Notes: generated from the letters alone by a model not told the origin. Shown: positions 51,817 to 61,676, counted from the stretch's first letter. The stretch is 64,000 nt of DNA from CBDUXT01 sp965371245 (GCA_965371245.1 CBDUXT010000021.1:3918-67917), one strand, 5' to 3'. A program made the numbers and translations.

Positions 51817-54800
51817 CTACGGCGAGGATGGCCGGATCCTACCGGGTTTCTTTCTCGGTTTGAACAGCTCTTTCAGTTCGTCGGCAATTCCGGGGAAAGG
51901 TCGGAGGCCGACGGTGGGTGCGGAGAGCGGGCCGGTGACGCGCAGCTCGACGATCTCCCGCTGTGCTCCTTTGACGAACTCGCTCCAGGAAGACGCCGCG
52001 ACATTCGGGTTGACACGAACGAGCCCGAGATCGACGGCCTGGTCCGGCAGAGACATCGATCCACCGCCGACGAGCGCGAAGGCGGCGCCGCGAATCCAAA
52101 GATCGTTGAGATACGCGCGGTCTCCGGAAATCAGAAAATCCGCCCGAGCGCTGCCAAAGACATCCTCGGCCGTCAATGACAAGTCCAGGACGTTGAGGAT
52201 CGCCAGGATGACCGGAACCCGATAGATGTGACCGTCGAATATTTCGAACTGACCGCCCCCCCGACGTGAACTGGTATCACCGACCGTTCCGGACAAGTGG
52301 AGCCGGCCATCCAGCAGACCGCGCACATCGATGCGGTCACCCGTCCGGTTGGCATTGAGGCACTTGTCGATATCGACGCTGTGCAGGGTTGCGGAAACGT
52401 TGTACTCCGTCTCCTCGCGGTCGAAACCGAGGTCCACCGCTCCTTTGACCGAGCCCCCGTAGAGCAGCCCACTGAGCGAGGGCAGCGAGAAAACGCCCTC
52501 GCCGCTTGCGGCACGCGTGAAGGACCACTCGCTTCGCGTGTCCAAGACCCGGCGACCGAGGATGTCGGCGGTCTTGAGCGTGAACTCCCCGCTGAGCGTC
52601 GTGCCGGCCAGGCGATCAAGCACCGAGCCGCCGCCGACCAGCGTCCCCGTGAGATGCTCGATGGCCAACAGGTGGGGCACGGCTACGTCGGTCAGCTCGG
52701 CGTACCCGTCCACAGTCCATTCACGCGGCGCCTCCGCGCCCGGACGATGGAACGAGAGCCGCTCGAGGTGCAAGTCGATCGTCCCCTCCGGCGTCAACTC
52801 GTCCCATGTCGTTCGCAACCGTTTGGAAAGCAGATCACGGAGCGAGTCATCCAGTGGCAGACTCTTCGCCGTGAGTGAGATCGTTCCGTCTTCTTTTCCC
52901 GCTTCCCGGCGCACATCGAGATCAACGGTAACTTCGGCCGGTCCATACCGCCCCGTCAAACCGCTCCCATGAATGCCGCGGGCGTCAAACTGAATCTCGC
53001 CGCGAACCTCATGGAACGGAATCGGAAAATCGTCGTGGTGAACCGTCACGCCGTCCAGCCGTACGGATGTCGGCGCAAAGGTGCGCGTACCCGTTGGCGT
53101 GGGGTCGGTTCGAAAAACCGTCTCGGTGGAGACCGGGCCATCGATGCTCCAGGCGGCAAGCTGTTCGCGCCACGCGGCCGGTAGGGCTCTGCGGATCGTG
53201 TCGTCCAATTGAAGCTTGTTTGTGCGAACCAGGAGCGTCGCTGCCTGCGGGGTACCCGCTGCGGCGAGGCGCCCGTCCACGGAGACCGTCGTTCCCATAT
53301 ATTTTCCGGTGAGCCCGTTGACCAGGACTTCGGTCGGCGAGACGCGAACCTCCCCGATGACGTCGCGAAGCCTGATGGGCAGCCCTTCATGCCTGATCGA
53401 GGCACCATCCAACATCACCGACAAGTCCCGCACGATGCGACCCGATACCGGGTCCAGGGTGAGTTTGGCGTTGAGATTGAAAGGCCCTTCGGGCTCGAAC
53501 GAGTCGATCAGCGTGCGCATCTCGGGCGATAGGGCTTGGAACAGCCGATCGTCGAAGAGGACCTTCTGAGCGGTGATGGCGAGGTTGAGCCCATCGAGCA
53601 CCTGATCGCTGGTCGTGATTTGTCCGTCGATTTGGACCCGCCCCGCGCCGGCGCGTCCGGAGAGCGCCCGAAGCTGCGCCCCGCTGCTCTCGAACACGAG
53701 GGTTCCTGTCAGATCGTCGATCGGATACGGGAAGTCGTCATACCGCGCCGACACCCCGCGTAGAGCAACCTCCGCCCGCGTCTGTGGGCGCGTCGGCAGC
53801 TCCATCGTTCCGGGCTCCTGAGTGACGAGGACCTCGACGTCAATGCTGCCCTCGGGTTGAAAACGCGCCTCGATACGCCGGTATCGTTCGGGCAGTGCCC
53901 GTCGCAGCGCGTCGTCCACGACAACGTGCTTGGCCGTGACGGCTACCCTTTTCTTCGACCACGTCTTGAGCTCTTCGACCCAGCCCTCCAGCGCAATCTC
54001 GGTTTGCCCATGCCGCCCGTGAAGACCTCGCAAAAACAACCCCTCCGCCGGTATGTACTCGACGACACCCTCCACTTCGTCGGCCGGATAGGGAAAGGGA
54101 CGCCAGGTGAGGCCCGCGCCGCGCAACGTGACGAGGGCATGCTCGACCCCGATCGGATGATCCGCGCCGGAACGCTTGGTCAACCGGCAGGCCAGATCCG
54201 CCCGCCCGCGCACCTGATAGGTTCGATAGAACCGCGCGAGCCCCTCAAAGGCGGCGATGAAGCGAGCTTCGTCGGGGGCGGTCTTGGGATCCGTGCGCGG
54301 AAACATAAGCGACTGGACGGAAATGTCTGCCTCGAACGCAACGTCGGCAAGCGTCATCGGTCGCTCGTCGCCGGCACGGATGGTGGCCGACACGTGGCAC
54401 GGGCTTGCATGGAAGAGGCCGTCGAGTTCCACATGGATGGCTTCGCCGGTCAGCGTGATCCGACCATCGACGCCTTCGAGCCTCAGATAGCGTTCGTGCG
54501 GAGGCACGTCGCGCTCGGCCGGGTTGATCGGTACGGAGATCGACGCGCCGTTCAGCGCGATGGTGGCGGACGGGGCGCCGTCACCTTGTGGGTCACGCGT
54601 GAGGTTGTAGTCCACGGCCCGTACGGTTCCGTCGAGCCCCAGCAGATCGTTCCAGGCACCCACCGCGTCGTACCTTGCGTTGATCGCAAGCATGACGGCC
54701 TCGATCGACATCCACGGCAGCCCCCCTCGAACGTTGCGAAGGTGCCCGGTTCTCAGGTCGATCTGTGAATGACCGTCCGAAGCGGCATGAGCCGCCGTGA

Positions 54801-55485
54801 TCTCGGCCCTAATGCCACCGGTTCGGGGCCCGCGCCCCAAACTCTCCCACACCATGTCGTAGATGTTGGGCTCGAGTTTTCGCGAGCGAGCCTTGATCGT
54901 CACCGTCAGATCATCGACCACGCGGTCGCCCTCCTTGGAGCGCGACAGAACTTTGACCCGCGCCTCCCTCAGTTCGACGATGGGCGCGGCGCCGGTGGGC
55001 ATCCCACGAACGGGATCCTCGAGCATCGGCCGAAACAATCGACTGAGATTGGTGGACCCGTCGGCGAGGTCGCGCACAATCGCGAACGTTGGCGACTCCG
55101 CGATGATCGACTCGACGCGCCGGCCGCCGGTAATCAGCGACAGTGGGTTCAGCCGGATCGCGACGTGTCGGCAGGAGAATGCCGGGTTCGAGTTCATGAA
55201 ACTGGTGGAATCGTCGGTGGCGCGCGGGACGTCGTGGACGACCACGTCTGTGAGCCGCACACCCTCCCGCCAGGAAAAGACCGCGGCCTCGACGGTGACG
55301 CGCCCTTCGGTGAACTGCTGCAGGTACGATTCGCAAAGAAGTCGAACCCGCTCGGGGGTGGTGTAATAGTGGTAGGTTGCGACGCTGGACCCGGTGCCGA
55401 GGGCGAGTCCGATCGCCAGGACTCCCCAGAGGCGCCGGCGGCCGCGTCGCACCGTTTTTTTTGTGGACGGGGTGTCAGTCGGCAT
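51817..55485 (-). CDS. AsmA/TamB-like envelope protein
   Basis: The 1222-residue protein has a basic N-terminus and one membrane helix (about 20-42, LWGVLAIGLALGTGSSVATY). A very long beta-rich periplasmic region of repeating amphipathic strands (LxGxVxVxG patterns such as ITLTGEAIHVELDGLFH) follows. It ends with an AsmA_2-like C-terminal segment (SRRGGGQFEIFDGHIYRVPV, then AFALVGGGSMSLPDQAVDLG). Such proteins form hydrophobic bridges for phospholipids to the outer membrane. It overlaps the upstream glycosyltransferase by 11 bp. Confidence 0.83.
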   Translation of the reverse strand: MPTDTPSTKKTVRRGRRRLWGVLAIGLALGTGSSVATYHYYTTPERVRLLCESYLQQFTEGRVTVEAAVFSWREGVRLTDVVVHDVPRATDDSTSFMNSNPAFSCRHVAIRLNPLSLITGGRRVESIIAESPTFAIVRDLADGSTNLSRLFRPMLEDPVRGMPTGAAPIVELREARVKVLSRSKEGDRVVDDLTVTIKARSRKLEPNIYDMVWESLGRGPRTGGIRAEITAAHAASDGHSQIDLRTGHLRNVRGGLPWMSIEAVMLAINARYDAVGAWNDLLGLDGTVRAVDYNLTRDPQGDGAPSATIALNGASISVPINPAERDVPPHERYLRLEGVDGRITLTGEAIHVELDGLFHASPCHVSATIRAGDERPMTLADVAFEADISVQSLMFPRTDPKTAPDEARFIAAFEGLARFYRTYQVRGRADLACRLTKRSGADHPIGVEHALVTLRGAGLTWRPFPYPADEVEGVVEYIPAEGLFLRGLHGRHGQTEIALEGWVEELKTWSKKRVAVTAKHVVVDDALRRALPERYRRIEARFQPEGSIDVEVLVTQEPGTMELPTRPQTRAEVALRGVSARYDDFPYPIDDLTGTLVFESSGAQLRALSGRAGAGRVQIDGQITTSDQVLDGLNLAITAQKVLFDDRLFQALSPEMRTLIDSFEPEGPFNLNAKLTLDPVSGRIVRDLSVMLDGASIRHEGLPIRLRDVIGEVRVSPTEVLVNGLTGKYMGTTVSVDGRLAAAGTPQAATLLVRTNKLQLDDTIRRALPAAWREQLAAWSIDGPVSTETVFRTDPTPTGTRTFAPTSVRLDGVTVHHDDFPIPFHEVRGEIQFDARGIHGSGLTGRYGPAEVTVDLDVRREAGKEDGTISLTAKSLPLDDSLRDLLSKRLRTTWDELTPEGTIDLHLERLSFHRPGAEAPREWTVDGYAELTDVAVPHLLAIEHLTGTLVGGGSVLDRLAGTTLSGEFTLKTADILGRRVLDTRSEWSFTRAASGEGVFSLPSLSGLLYGGSVKGAVDLGFDREETEYNVSATLHSVDIDKCLNANRTGDRIDVRGLLDGRLHLSGTVGDTSSRRGGGQFEIFDGHIYRVPVILAILNVLDLSLTAEDVFGSARADFLISGDRAYLNDLWIRGAAFALVGGGSMSLPDQAVDLGLVRVNPNVAASSWSEFVKGAQREIVELRVTGPLSAPTVGLRPFPGIADELKELFKPRKKPGRIRPSSP

Positions 55486-56770
55486 GCCTGCACTCCCTTG
55501 CGTCGATGCGGGATCGAAGGCGCGAGACCCCGCTCACGATCGCGGCCGCGGCAAGTATCGCCAACATGGGCGTCGCGCCGAGCCGATACCGAACACTACC
55601 CACGAACACGCTGTGCAGCCCGCTGAAGTAGAGGGCCGGTAGGAGCAAGAACAACGCCGATCGCCATCCTCCCCACGTGGGGGTCCATGCGACCAGCAGG
55701 GCGCCCACTAGCGCCAGCGCGAACGTCGGCAGCGTCCAGGCGGCGGACACGAGTCGGGTCAGCCGCGACTGGTGGCTCTCGACGTTTGGAAACGGGTTCC
55801 ACATTCGTGCCAGCTTCACCGTGGCGAGCCTCATCATCCGACCCGGATCTTCCCGCATGGACACGAGCGACTCGCGCAGGAAGTAGCGATTCCATGCGAC
55901 CTCGCTCTTGCCCAGGACGGCCGGCATCTGCTTGACGGACCCAAGGTCGCTTGCGCCGGTCGCCTGTGGACCCACCGCATCATACAACGAAATCCCGCCG
56001 CGCGTGGTCAACCAGGTCCACTCACCAATGACGCGTTGATTCCGCGCTGCCCAGGGAACGAGCGCAGCCGCCACGAGTCCGGCGGCACACACGGCGCCAA
56101 GCACGTTGCGCCGACGGAAGCTGCGTTGAAGGGCCGGAAACGCCATGGCCGCGAGCACCAAGCCCAAACTGGCTTCGCGAATGTACACGCACAGCGCGGC
56201 TGCAAGGCCGATAGCGGCCCATCGAAAGAGCGATCCGGAGCCGGCCACCACCACGGAGGCGAGTAGCCACCACAGCCCTGCCTCCGCGGTAACGAAAGGC
56301 GTCTCCGTGAGCAGCAGCGACGAGAAGAAGATGAGGAACGGGTCAAACGCCACCATCAGCCCAGCGATGACCCCGACGCGAGACCCGCAGAGCGTGCCGG
56401 CGGCACCCGCGATGAAGACGGCCCCCAGTCCGCCAACGACCCACAGGACCACCTTTGCAAGGATTCGGCCATGCTCGAACGGCGCGAGGAACGAGAGCGC
56501 TACGGGAAAGAGCGGCATGCGCGTCGCCTGAAAGCCAAGTTCGTCGGGCAGGCCCCTGCCCGCCTGGAACGCCTCTGCCATCTCCCAGTATTGCTTCTCG
56601 TCGGGAAACTCGAGGGCACATGGGTCATCTGCCTTGACCAGACGCAGTGTGCCGAAGCCCGCGCGAGCCAGCACCGCGACCAGAAACACGGCGATCAGCC
56701 ACCGCCGTCCCGGTGTCGGCGAGCGGCGCGCTTGTCCGCGCGGTCGTGAGACTGTGGCTGGGTCGCTCAC
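55475..56770 (-). CDS. GT39/ArnT-like membrane glycosyltransferase
   Basis: The 431-residue protein has 10-12 membrane helices. The first outer loop contains EFPDEKQYWEMAEAF with an Asp-Glu pair. GFQATRMPLFPVALSFLAPF corresponds to the R-x-P-L-x-P motif of ArnT/PMT relatives. The start is GTG at 56770, overlapping the tilS stop as GTGA; a longer frame to 56881 would run inside tilS. Its end overlaps the AsmA-like gene. Sugar and acceptor are unknown. Confidence 0.82.
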   Translation of the reverse strand: MSDPATVSRPRGQARRSPTPGRRWLIAVFLVAVLARAGFGTLRLVKADDPCALEFPDEKQYWEMAEAFQAGRGLPDELGFQATRMPLFPVALSFLAPFEHGRILAKVVLWVVGGLGAVFIAGAAGTLCGSRVGVIAGLMVAFDPFLIFFSSLLLTETPFVTAEAGLWWLLASVVVAGSGSLFRWAAIGLAAALCVYIREASLGLVLAAMAFPALQRSFRRRNVLGAVCAAGLVAAALVPWAARNQRVIGEWTWLTTRGGISLYDAVGPQATGASDLGSVKQMPAVLGKSEVAWNRYFLRESLVSMREDPGRMMRLATVKLARMWNPFPNVESHQSRLTRLVSAAWTLPTFALALVGALLVAWTPTWGGWRSALFLLLPALYFSGLHSVFVGSVRYRLGATPMLAILAAAAIVSGVSRLRSRIDARECRHAD

Positions 56771-58203
56771 GGCTCCAGCGGCCTGGCCTGTAGATGCAGC
56801 ACCGAGCGCGTCAACACCGTCATCTTGACGCGATCGTCGATGCGATGCCCGATGATCCAGATCGGACCGAGCTGGTCGCACAACACGGCCACCCGGTCAC
56901 GGGCCTTGGGATCGACCTTTCCGTCGGTCAGAAACTCCGAGAGCGTCTTGGAGCCCGGCGCCCCCAGGGGGTAGAAGCGCTCGCCCGCACGTCGCCTTCG
57001 CACAACGAGCGGCGGATGCACCGCTTCAAAATCGACGTATTCCTCCATCGGACCGTTGCTCTTTCGTAGCCGGACAATGTCATCGGAGCCCACCCGGTCG
57101 ATACTACAGTCGATCTTGAGTCGCCGGATCGGCAGGAGGGTTTGTCCGGGAAGATGAATCGCAATCTCGGCGGCGATCGCCTCGCGCGGTTCGTCGGAGG
57201 GGAACGCAAACAAGAGATGATGATAGCGCTTCTCGAGCGTCATGCCGCCCGGAAGCTGCAATTGCTTGCCGCTGACGGGCTCGGCGATCAGATCGAGTGC
57301 TTTGGCCAGGTGCGAAAAGGTCAGGTGCTGCTCGCCGAGTCCGAAGCAGCGATACCCCAAGCGGACCAGCTCGGTCTGCACAATGCGGCTCTTGCGCGAC
57401 AGGGCGTCCGCGTTGAGCACTAGGTTTTGATCCGTGCGAGAGATGATGAGCGACTCGAACGTACGCTCGACCGTTTCGCCGAGGTATTCATCGACCCATC
57501 GGGCTTGTTCGCCCAGGCGGGTCAGCGCTTCGCGCACCTGCGGGTTGACGGTTTCCTCGATGCGCGGAAGCAGATCGTTGCGGATCCAGTTGCGCATCGG
57601 CTCGGTGGAGGTGTTGGTGCGGTCCTCTCGAAAGGCGACACCCGCATCGCCCAGATAGTCGCGAAGGTGCTTCCGCGTCAGCCGCAACAGCGGGCGGATC
57701 AGGCGAATGTCGCTGCCCACGCTGAGCGCGCGGCTTCGCCGGACGCCCAACAGACCGCGTATCCCCGTGCCACGCAGCACGCGGAACAGGATCGTTTCCG
57801 CATGATCGTCGGCGTGATGGCCGACCGCCACGACCTTCGAACCCACCTGAAGGGACAGCCGCTCAAAGAAGGCGTAGCGTTCGCGTCGCCCGACCTCCTC
57901 GACCCCGACGCCGTCGCGCTTGGCGATGCCGCCGATATCGCGCGTCTCGATCGTGCAGGGTAGGGACAAGGCGTCGGCCGCCGCTTGCACGAAGGCGGCA
58001 TCCTTCTCCGCCTCCAGTCCGCGAAGCTGATGATTGAGATGGGCCACGTGCAGCCGAAGTGACCAATCCAGCCGCTGGTTGAGCGCCAACAGCAGGTGCA
58101 ACAGCGCCATCGAATCGGCGCCGCCGGACACGCCGACCACGACGCGATCGTCGATCGCCAACAGGTTCTCGGCGGCGAGTTCCTGACCTAGGGCTTTGAT
58201 CAT
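56767..58203 (-). CDS. tilS: tRNA(Ile)-lysidine synthase
   Basis: This 478-residue N-type ATP pyrophosphatase converts C34 of the CAU-anticodon tRNA-Ile to lysidine. The PP-loop is SGGADS (26-31), followed by LHVAHLNHQLRG and VAVGHHADDHAETILFRVLR. GIRGLLGVR comes next, then the TilS-specific C-terminal domains to about 470. ATG 58203 is preferred over TTG 58227, which lacks an SD. It heads an overlapping tilS - glycosyltransferase - AsmA operon. The tRNA-Ile in this window (GAT) is not its substrate. Confidence 0.94.
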   Translation of the reverse strand: MIKALGQELAAENLLAIDDRVVVGVSGGADSMALLHLLLALNQRLDWSLRLHVAHLNHQLRGLEAEKDAAFVQAAADALSLPCTIETRDIGGIAKRDGVGVEEVGRRERYAFFERLSLQVGSKVVAVGHHADDHAETILFRVLRGTGIRGLLGVRRSRALSVGSDIRLIRPLLRLTRKHLRDYLGDAGVAFREDRTNTSTEPMRNWIRNDLLPRIEETVNPQVREALTRLGEQARWVDEYLGETVERTFESLIISRTDQNLVLNADALSRKSRIVQTELVRLGYRCFGLGEQHLTFSHLAKALDLIAEPVSGKQLQLPGGMTLEKRYHHLLFAFPSDEPREAIAAEIAIHLPGQTLLPIRRLKIDCSIDRVGSDDIVRLRKSNGPMEEYVDFEAVHPPLVVRRRRAGERFYPLGAPGSKTLSEFLTDGKVDPKARDRVAVLCDQLGPIWIIGHRIDDRVKMTVLTRSVLHLQARPLEP

Positions 58204-58593
58204 GTCGATGGATCCACGCAAGACCAAATGGGCCGTTCGGGTCCGTCGCGGCCGGACCCAAGGGACGGGCGGCGACGCTCCGCCGCCGATTGTGACGACA
58301 GCCCATCTATCTTACCCACCGCCGCTGGGCGTCTGTAGTGGTTTCTTGCGAAATCGTGGGCCGGTGGATCGCAGGTCGCTGTCACGTGCCGAGTCCGACG
58401 GGAAACGGGCGTCACGCCTCCGGGATCAACGCCGCCGTTTCGCCGACCATCTGTCAGAGCACAGGGCGCGAGCCCTGTGACCGGTCAGGTATCGCTACAG
58501 CGCTGTTGCTTGTTCGCATTGGGTCCGTGGGCTTGCGCCCACGGCTCTGACCAGGGGCCGCCTTCAAGATGCTTTCGCGACCTGCCAAAACCG
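58204..58593. repeat. 390-bp gap with duplicated lpdA end and a palindromic element
   Basis: GTCAGAGC (58453-58460) and GCTCTGAC (58544-58551) bracket two perfect hairpins, CACAGGGC-GCGA-GCCCTGTG (58460-58479) and CCGTGGGC-TTGC-GCCCACGG (58525-58544). A 26-bp block at 58419-58444 is identical to 58604-58629, which encodes the last residues of LpdA. No gene is seen. Confidence 0.75.
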
Positions 58594-59991
58594 TCACACG
58601 CTCTCCGGGATCAACGCCGCCGTTTCGCCCAGTGTCTCGGAAAGCGTGGGGTGCGGATGGATGATGGAGCGTAAGTCGTAGGCCACGGCGCCCATCTCGA
58701 TCGCCAGAACCGCTTCGGAGATCATCTCGCCGGCGTGGGCTCCGCATATCGCGACGCCCAGCACCCGCTGGGTCGCTTTATCGACCACCAGCTTGGTGAC
58801 GCCGTCGGTCCGGCCGATGGAGACGGCCCGACCCGACGCGGACCACGGCAGCTTCTTGATGAAGACGTCGAGACCCTGCACTTTGGCTTCCGCCTCGGTG
58901 ACGCCCGCCCATGCAATGGCGGGGTCGGTGAAGACCACGGCGGGGATGGCTCTGGGCTCGAAAACCGTGTCCTTGCCGGCCAGGCGGTCCGCCACGACCG
59001 TGCCCTCGTGCTGCGCCTTGTGTGCGAGCATGGGGTTGCCAATCACGTCGCCGATGGCGTGGATGTGGGGCGTGGCGGTCCGAAACCCGGCGTCCACTTT
59101 GATAAACCCCCGCTCGTCCGCTTGCACGCCGGCCTTGTCCAGTTGAAGCTCACGCGAGTTGGGGACGCGACCAACGGCCACCAGCACTTTGTCGAAGGTG
59201 CTGGACTTGGGCTTGTTTTTCCCCTCGAAGCTCACCTCGATCCCGGACTTCGCCTCTTTCATGCCGGTCACTCGGGTTTCCAGGGCGATCTCGGCGAAGT
59301 CGGCTTCGAGCCTTTTTTTGAGCGGACGCACCAGATCGGCATCCGCGCCCGGTAGCAAGCTCGGCGTCATTTCGACGACCGTGACCTTCGACCCGAAGGC
59401 GGCATAGACCTGCCCCAGCTCGAGCCCGATGTATCCCCCGCCGATGACCAGAAGTGTCTTGGGAATGTCGGGCAGCTCCAAGGCCGTGCGCGAGGTGAGA
59501 ACACGGGGCGAGTCGATCTGGATGCCCGTGAGCACGATCGAGCGCGAGCCGGTGGCGATGATCGCGCGCCGGAACTTGACGTGGGCAACCTCGCCTCCCT
59601 GGATGGCGACGTGCTTGTCGTCTTCGAACCGCGCGACACCCTGGATTCGATCGACCTTGTTTTTCTTGCAGAGCGTGTCGAGCCCACCGGCGAGCTTGGC
59701 GACCACCTTCTCCTTCCAGGCTCGAAGGGCGGCAACGTCCAGCTTGGGCTTTGGGAAGTCGATTCCGATCGCCTTGGCCGCGGCGGCGGCATGCAGCGTT
59801 TCCGCCACGCTCAGATACGTTTTCGAGGGGATGCAGCCGCGGTGCAGGCAAACCCCACCGAGCCCCGACTCCGCATCGATGATCGTTGTGTGAATGCCGT
59901 GCGACGCGGCCCGGAACGCGGCGTGGTATCCACCGGGTCCGCCGCCGATGACCAGCAGATCCGTATCCTGCGTGAACTCACCCATGACCAT
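58594..59991 (-). CDS. lpdA: Dihydrolipoyl dehydrogenase (E3)
   Basis: This 465-residue flavoprotein re-oxidises dihydrolipoamide for the pyruvate dehydrogenase complex. FAD site: LLVIGGGPGGYHAAFRAAS. Redox disulfide: GGVCLHRGCIPSK (C-x4-C). NAD site: LLVIGGGYIGLELGQVYAAF. The C-terminal interface has the active His-Glu region IIHPHPTLSETLGE. AAGGG lies 8 bp before ATG 59991; GTG 60000 and ATG 59985 are alternatives. It is the last gene of the pdh operon, 102 bp after pdhC. Confidence 0.95.
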   Translation of the reverse strand: MVMGEFTQDTDLLVIGGGPGGYHAAFRAASHGIHTTIIDAESGLGGVCLHRGCIPSKTYLSVAETLHAAAAAKAIGIDFPKPKLDVAALRAWKEKVVAKLAGGLDTLCKKNKVDRIQGVARFEDDKHVAIQGGEVAHVKFRRAIIATGSRSIVLTGIQIDSPRVLTSRTALELPDIPKTLLVIGGGYIGLELGQVYAAFGSKVTVVEMTPSLLPGADADLVRPLKKRLEADFAEIALETRVTGMKEAKSGIEVSFEGKNKPKSSTFDKVLVAVGRVPNSRELQLDKAGVQADERGFIKVDAGFRTATPHIHAIGDVIGNPMLAHKAQHEGTVVADRLAGKDTVFEPRAIPAVVFTDPAIAWAGVTEAEAKVQGLDVFIKKLPWSASGRAVSIGRTDGVTKLVVDKATQRVLGVAICGAHAGEMISEAVLAIEMGAVAYDLRSIIHPHPTLSETLGETAALIPESV

Positions 59992-60093
59992 GAAGATCAC
60001 CCTTCCAGTTGGCGCGTGTCGGCCGGTTTCCAGGCGGTACGGTCAGCCACGGTTCGGTGACGGCCGCACGTCCTCCGGCACCGCCGTCCCTGT

Positions 60094-61365
60094 TCAATCC
60101 AATAGAAACCTGGTTGGATTCGAGAGGTAGCTGATGAGCTCGCCGGCGAATCGCGCGGCGTTCGCGCCATCCGTCGCGCGATGATCAAACGACAGGTTGA
60201 TCGGAAGCGCGAGCCCCGGTTTGATCTCGCCCTCATGCACCATGGGCACCGCGCGGGACCGACCGAGCCCTAGGATGGCCACCTCCGGGTAGTTGATGAT
60301 CGGCGTGCTGACCGCGCCCCCAAGGGCGCCGACGTTGGTGATCGTGAACGTGCCGCCGCGCAGGTCCTCGATGGCGAACTGGTTCGTTCGAATTCGTTCG
60401 GCGATCCCGCGAAGAGCGGCCGCGATGCCGCGCAGGGTCAGTTGGTCCGCGTTTCGGATGACCGGCACGATCAGACCGCGGTCGGTATCGACCGCGATGC
60501 CGATGTTGACGTAATCCTTGTAGACGATCCGCCCGCCCGCCTCGTCGAAGCTGGCGTTGAAGATGGGATACTTGCGGATCGCCGTGCAGACGGCACGGAT
60601 CACAAACGGCATCAGTGTCAGCTTCGGGTCATTGTCGGTGACCGTGTTGAGCCGCCGACGCATGCGATCCAGCTCGGTGATGTCCACGTCGTCGTTGTGT
60701 GTGACGTGAACGGCCGTGAACGCCGAGCGCGTCATCTGTTGGGCGATGGTCTTGCGGATCTGGTTGAGCGGCTCGGTTCGGATCGGCCCCCACTTGTCCG
60801 TCCCCGGAACACCCGGCAACGGGGCGCCCGGCTCCGCGCTGGAGCGCCTCGCCGAAGGTGTGGGGGCAGAGGCTCCACCGGAGCCGGATGCAAGACCCTC
60901 GATGTCTTCCTTGGTGATGCGCCCGCCCGGACCTGTTCCCCTCACCGCGTCCAGATCGACCCCGCGCTCGCGGGCGAACTTGCGCACGGCCGGTGCCGCC
61001 GGCGACGTAGTCCTTTTCGGAGTCGAGTCGGGGAGTGCACGCGACGCCGGTGGTGGTGCCGGCGGCACTGCCACCGATGCCGTCGCCGCGGCGACGGGGA
61101 CGGGTGCTGTGGCCGGTTTGTCGTTGCCGACATCGTCGAAGGTCACGATGATATCGCCGACGTTGACCGTCTGTCCTTCCTCGACGTGAACCCGCTTGGC
61201 GGTTCCGCCGTAAGGCGACGGAATCTCCACGGCGGCCTTGTCGGTTTCCACCTCCATGAGGTACTGGTCTTCCGCGACCGCGTCGCCGGTGCTGACCATC
61301 AGCCGGATGATCTGGGCTTCGGTGATTCCCTCGCCAAGATCGGGCAGTGTGAATTCCCTGGGCAT
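60094..61365 (-). CDS. pdhC: Dihydrolipoamide acyltransferase (E2)
   Basis: The 423-residue protein has one lipoyl domain (1-80) with lipoyl-Lys in VETDKAAVEI. An Ala/Pro linker follows, then the peripheral-subunit-binding domain (KFARERGVDLDAVRGTGPGG), a second linker and the catalytic domain ending SFDHRATDGANAARFAGELI (HHxxxDG is DHRATDG). It passes acyl groups to CoA. GGGAG precedes ATG 61365. Whether it belongs to pyruvate or branched-chain dehydrogenase cannot be settled from E2 alone; pyruvate is favoured by convention. Confidence 0.92.
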   Translation of the reverse strand: MPREFTLPDLGEGITEAQIIRLMVSTGDAVAEDQYLMEVETDKAAVEIPSPYGGTAKRVHVEEGQTVNVGDIIVTFDDVGNDKPATAPVPVAAATASVAVPPAPPPASRALPDSTPKRTTSPAAPAVRKFARERGVDLDAVRGTGPGGRITKEDIEGLASGSGGASAPTPSARRSSAEPGAPLPGVPGTDKWGPIRTEPLNQIRKTIAQQMTRSAFTAVHVTHNDDVDITELDRMRRRLNTVTDNDPKLTLMPFVIRAVCTAIRKYPIFNASFDEAGGRIVYKDYVNIGIAVDTDRGLIVPVIRNADQLTLRGIAAALRGIAERIRTNQFAIEDLRGGTFTITNVGALGGAVSTPIINYPEVAILGLGRSRAVPMVHEGEIKPGLALPINLSFDHRATDGANAARFAGELISYLSNPTRFLLD

Positions 61366-61676
61366 GTGGTCACTCCCTAACTAACTCAAGTCGTGAAAAG
61401 CAACGGTGCGATTCGGACCTTGCAACCGGGGACAGACCGAAAGGGAACCCGATGCCACGCCGAGCGCTACCGAGCGGTCCTCGATCCGAACCAGGTTCTC
61501 GGCCCGGTTAGCGCCGTACCGACACAGGAACGTAGGGCGGGCTATTGCCCGCCGTCTTGTGGTCGAACGGCGGGCCATAGCTCGCCCTGCCTGAAACGAG
61601 CCAAACACGCTTGCAGATCCCAACCACGCTTGCGGCTCGGTTCGCGCCGTAGCGATATAGGGTGCGGCAGTCCGGC
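61366..61676. repeat. 311-bp pdhB-pdhC gap with a long imperfect palindrome
   Basis: Around 61529-61592, TAGGGCGGGCTATTGCCCGC is followed 14 bp later by CGGCGGGCCATAGCTCGCCC, forming a stem of more than 20 bp with a few mismatches. The inner GGGCGGGC/GCCCGCC also folds alone. No gene is seen. Read from the minus strand, it sits inside the pdh transcript. Confidence 0.6.
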
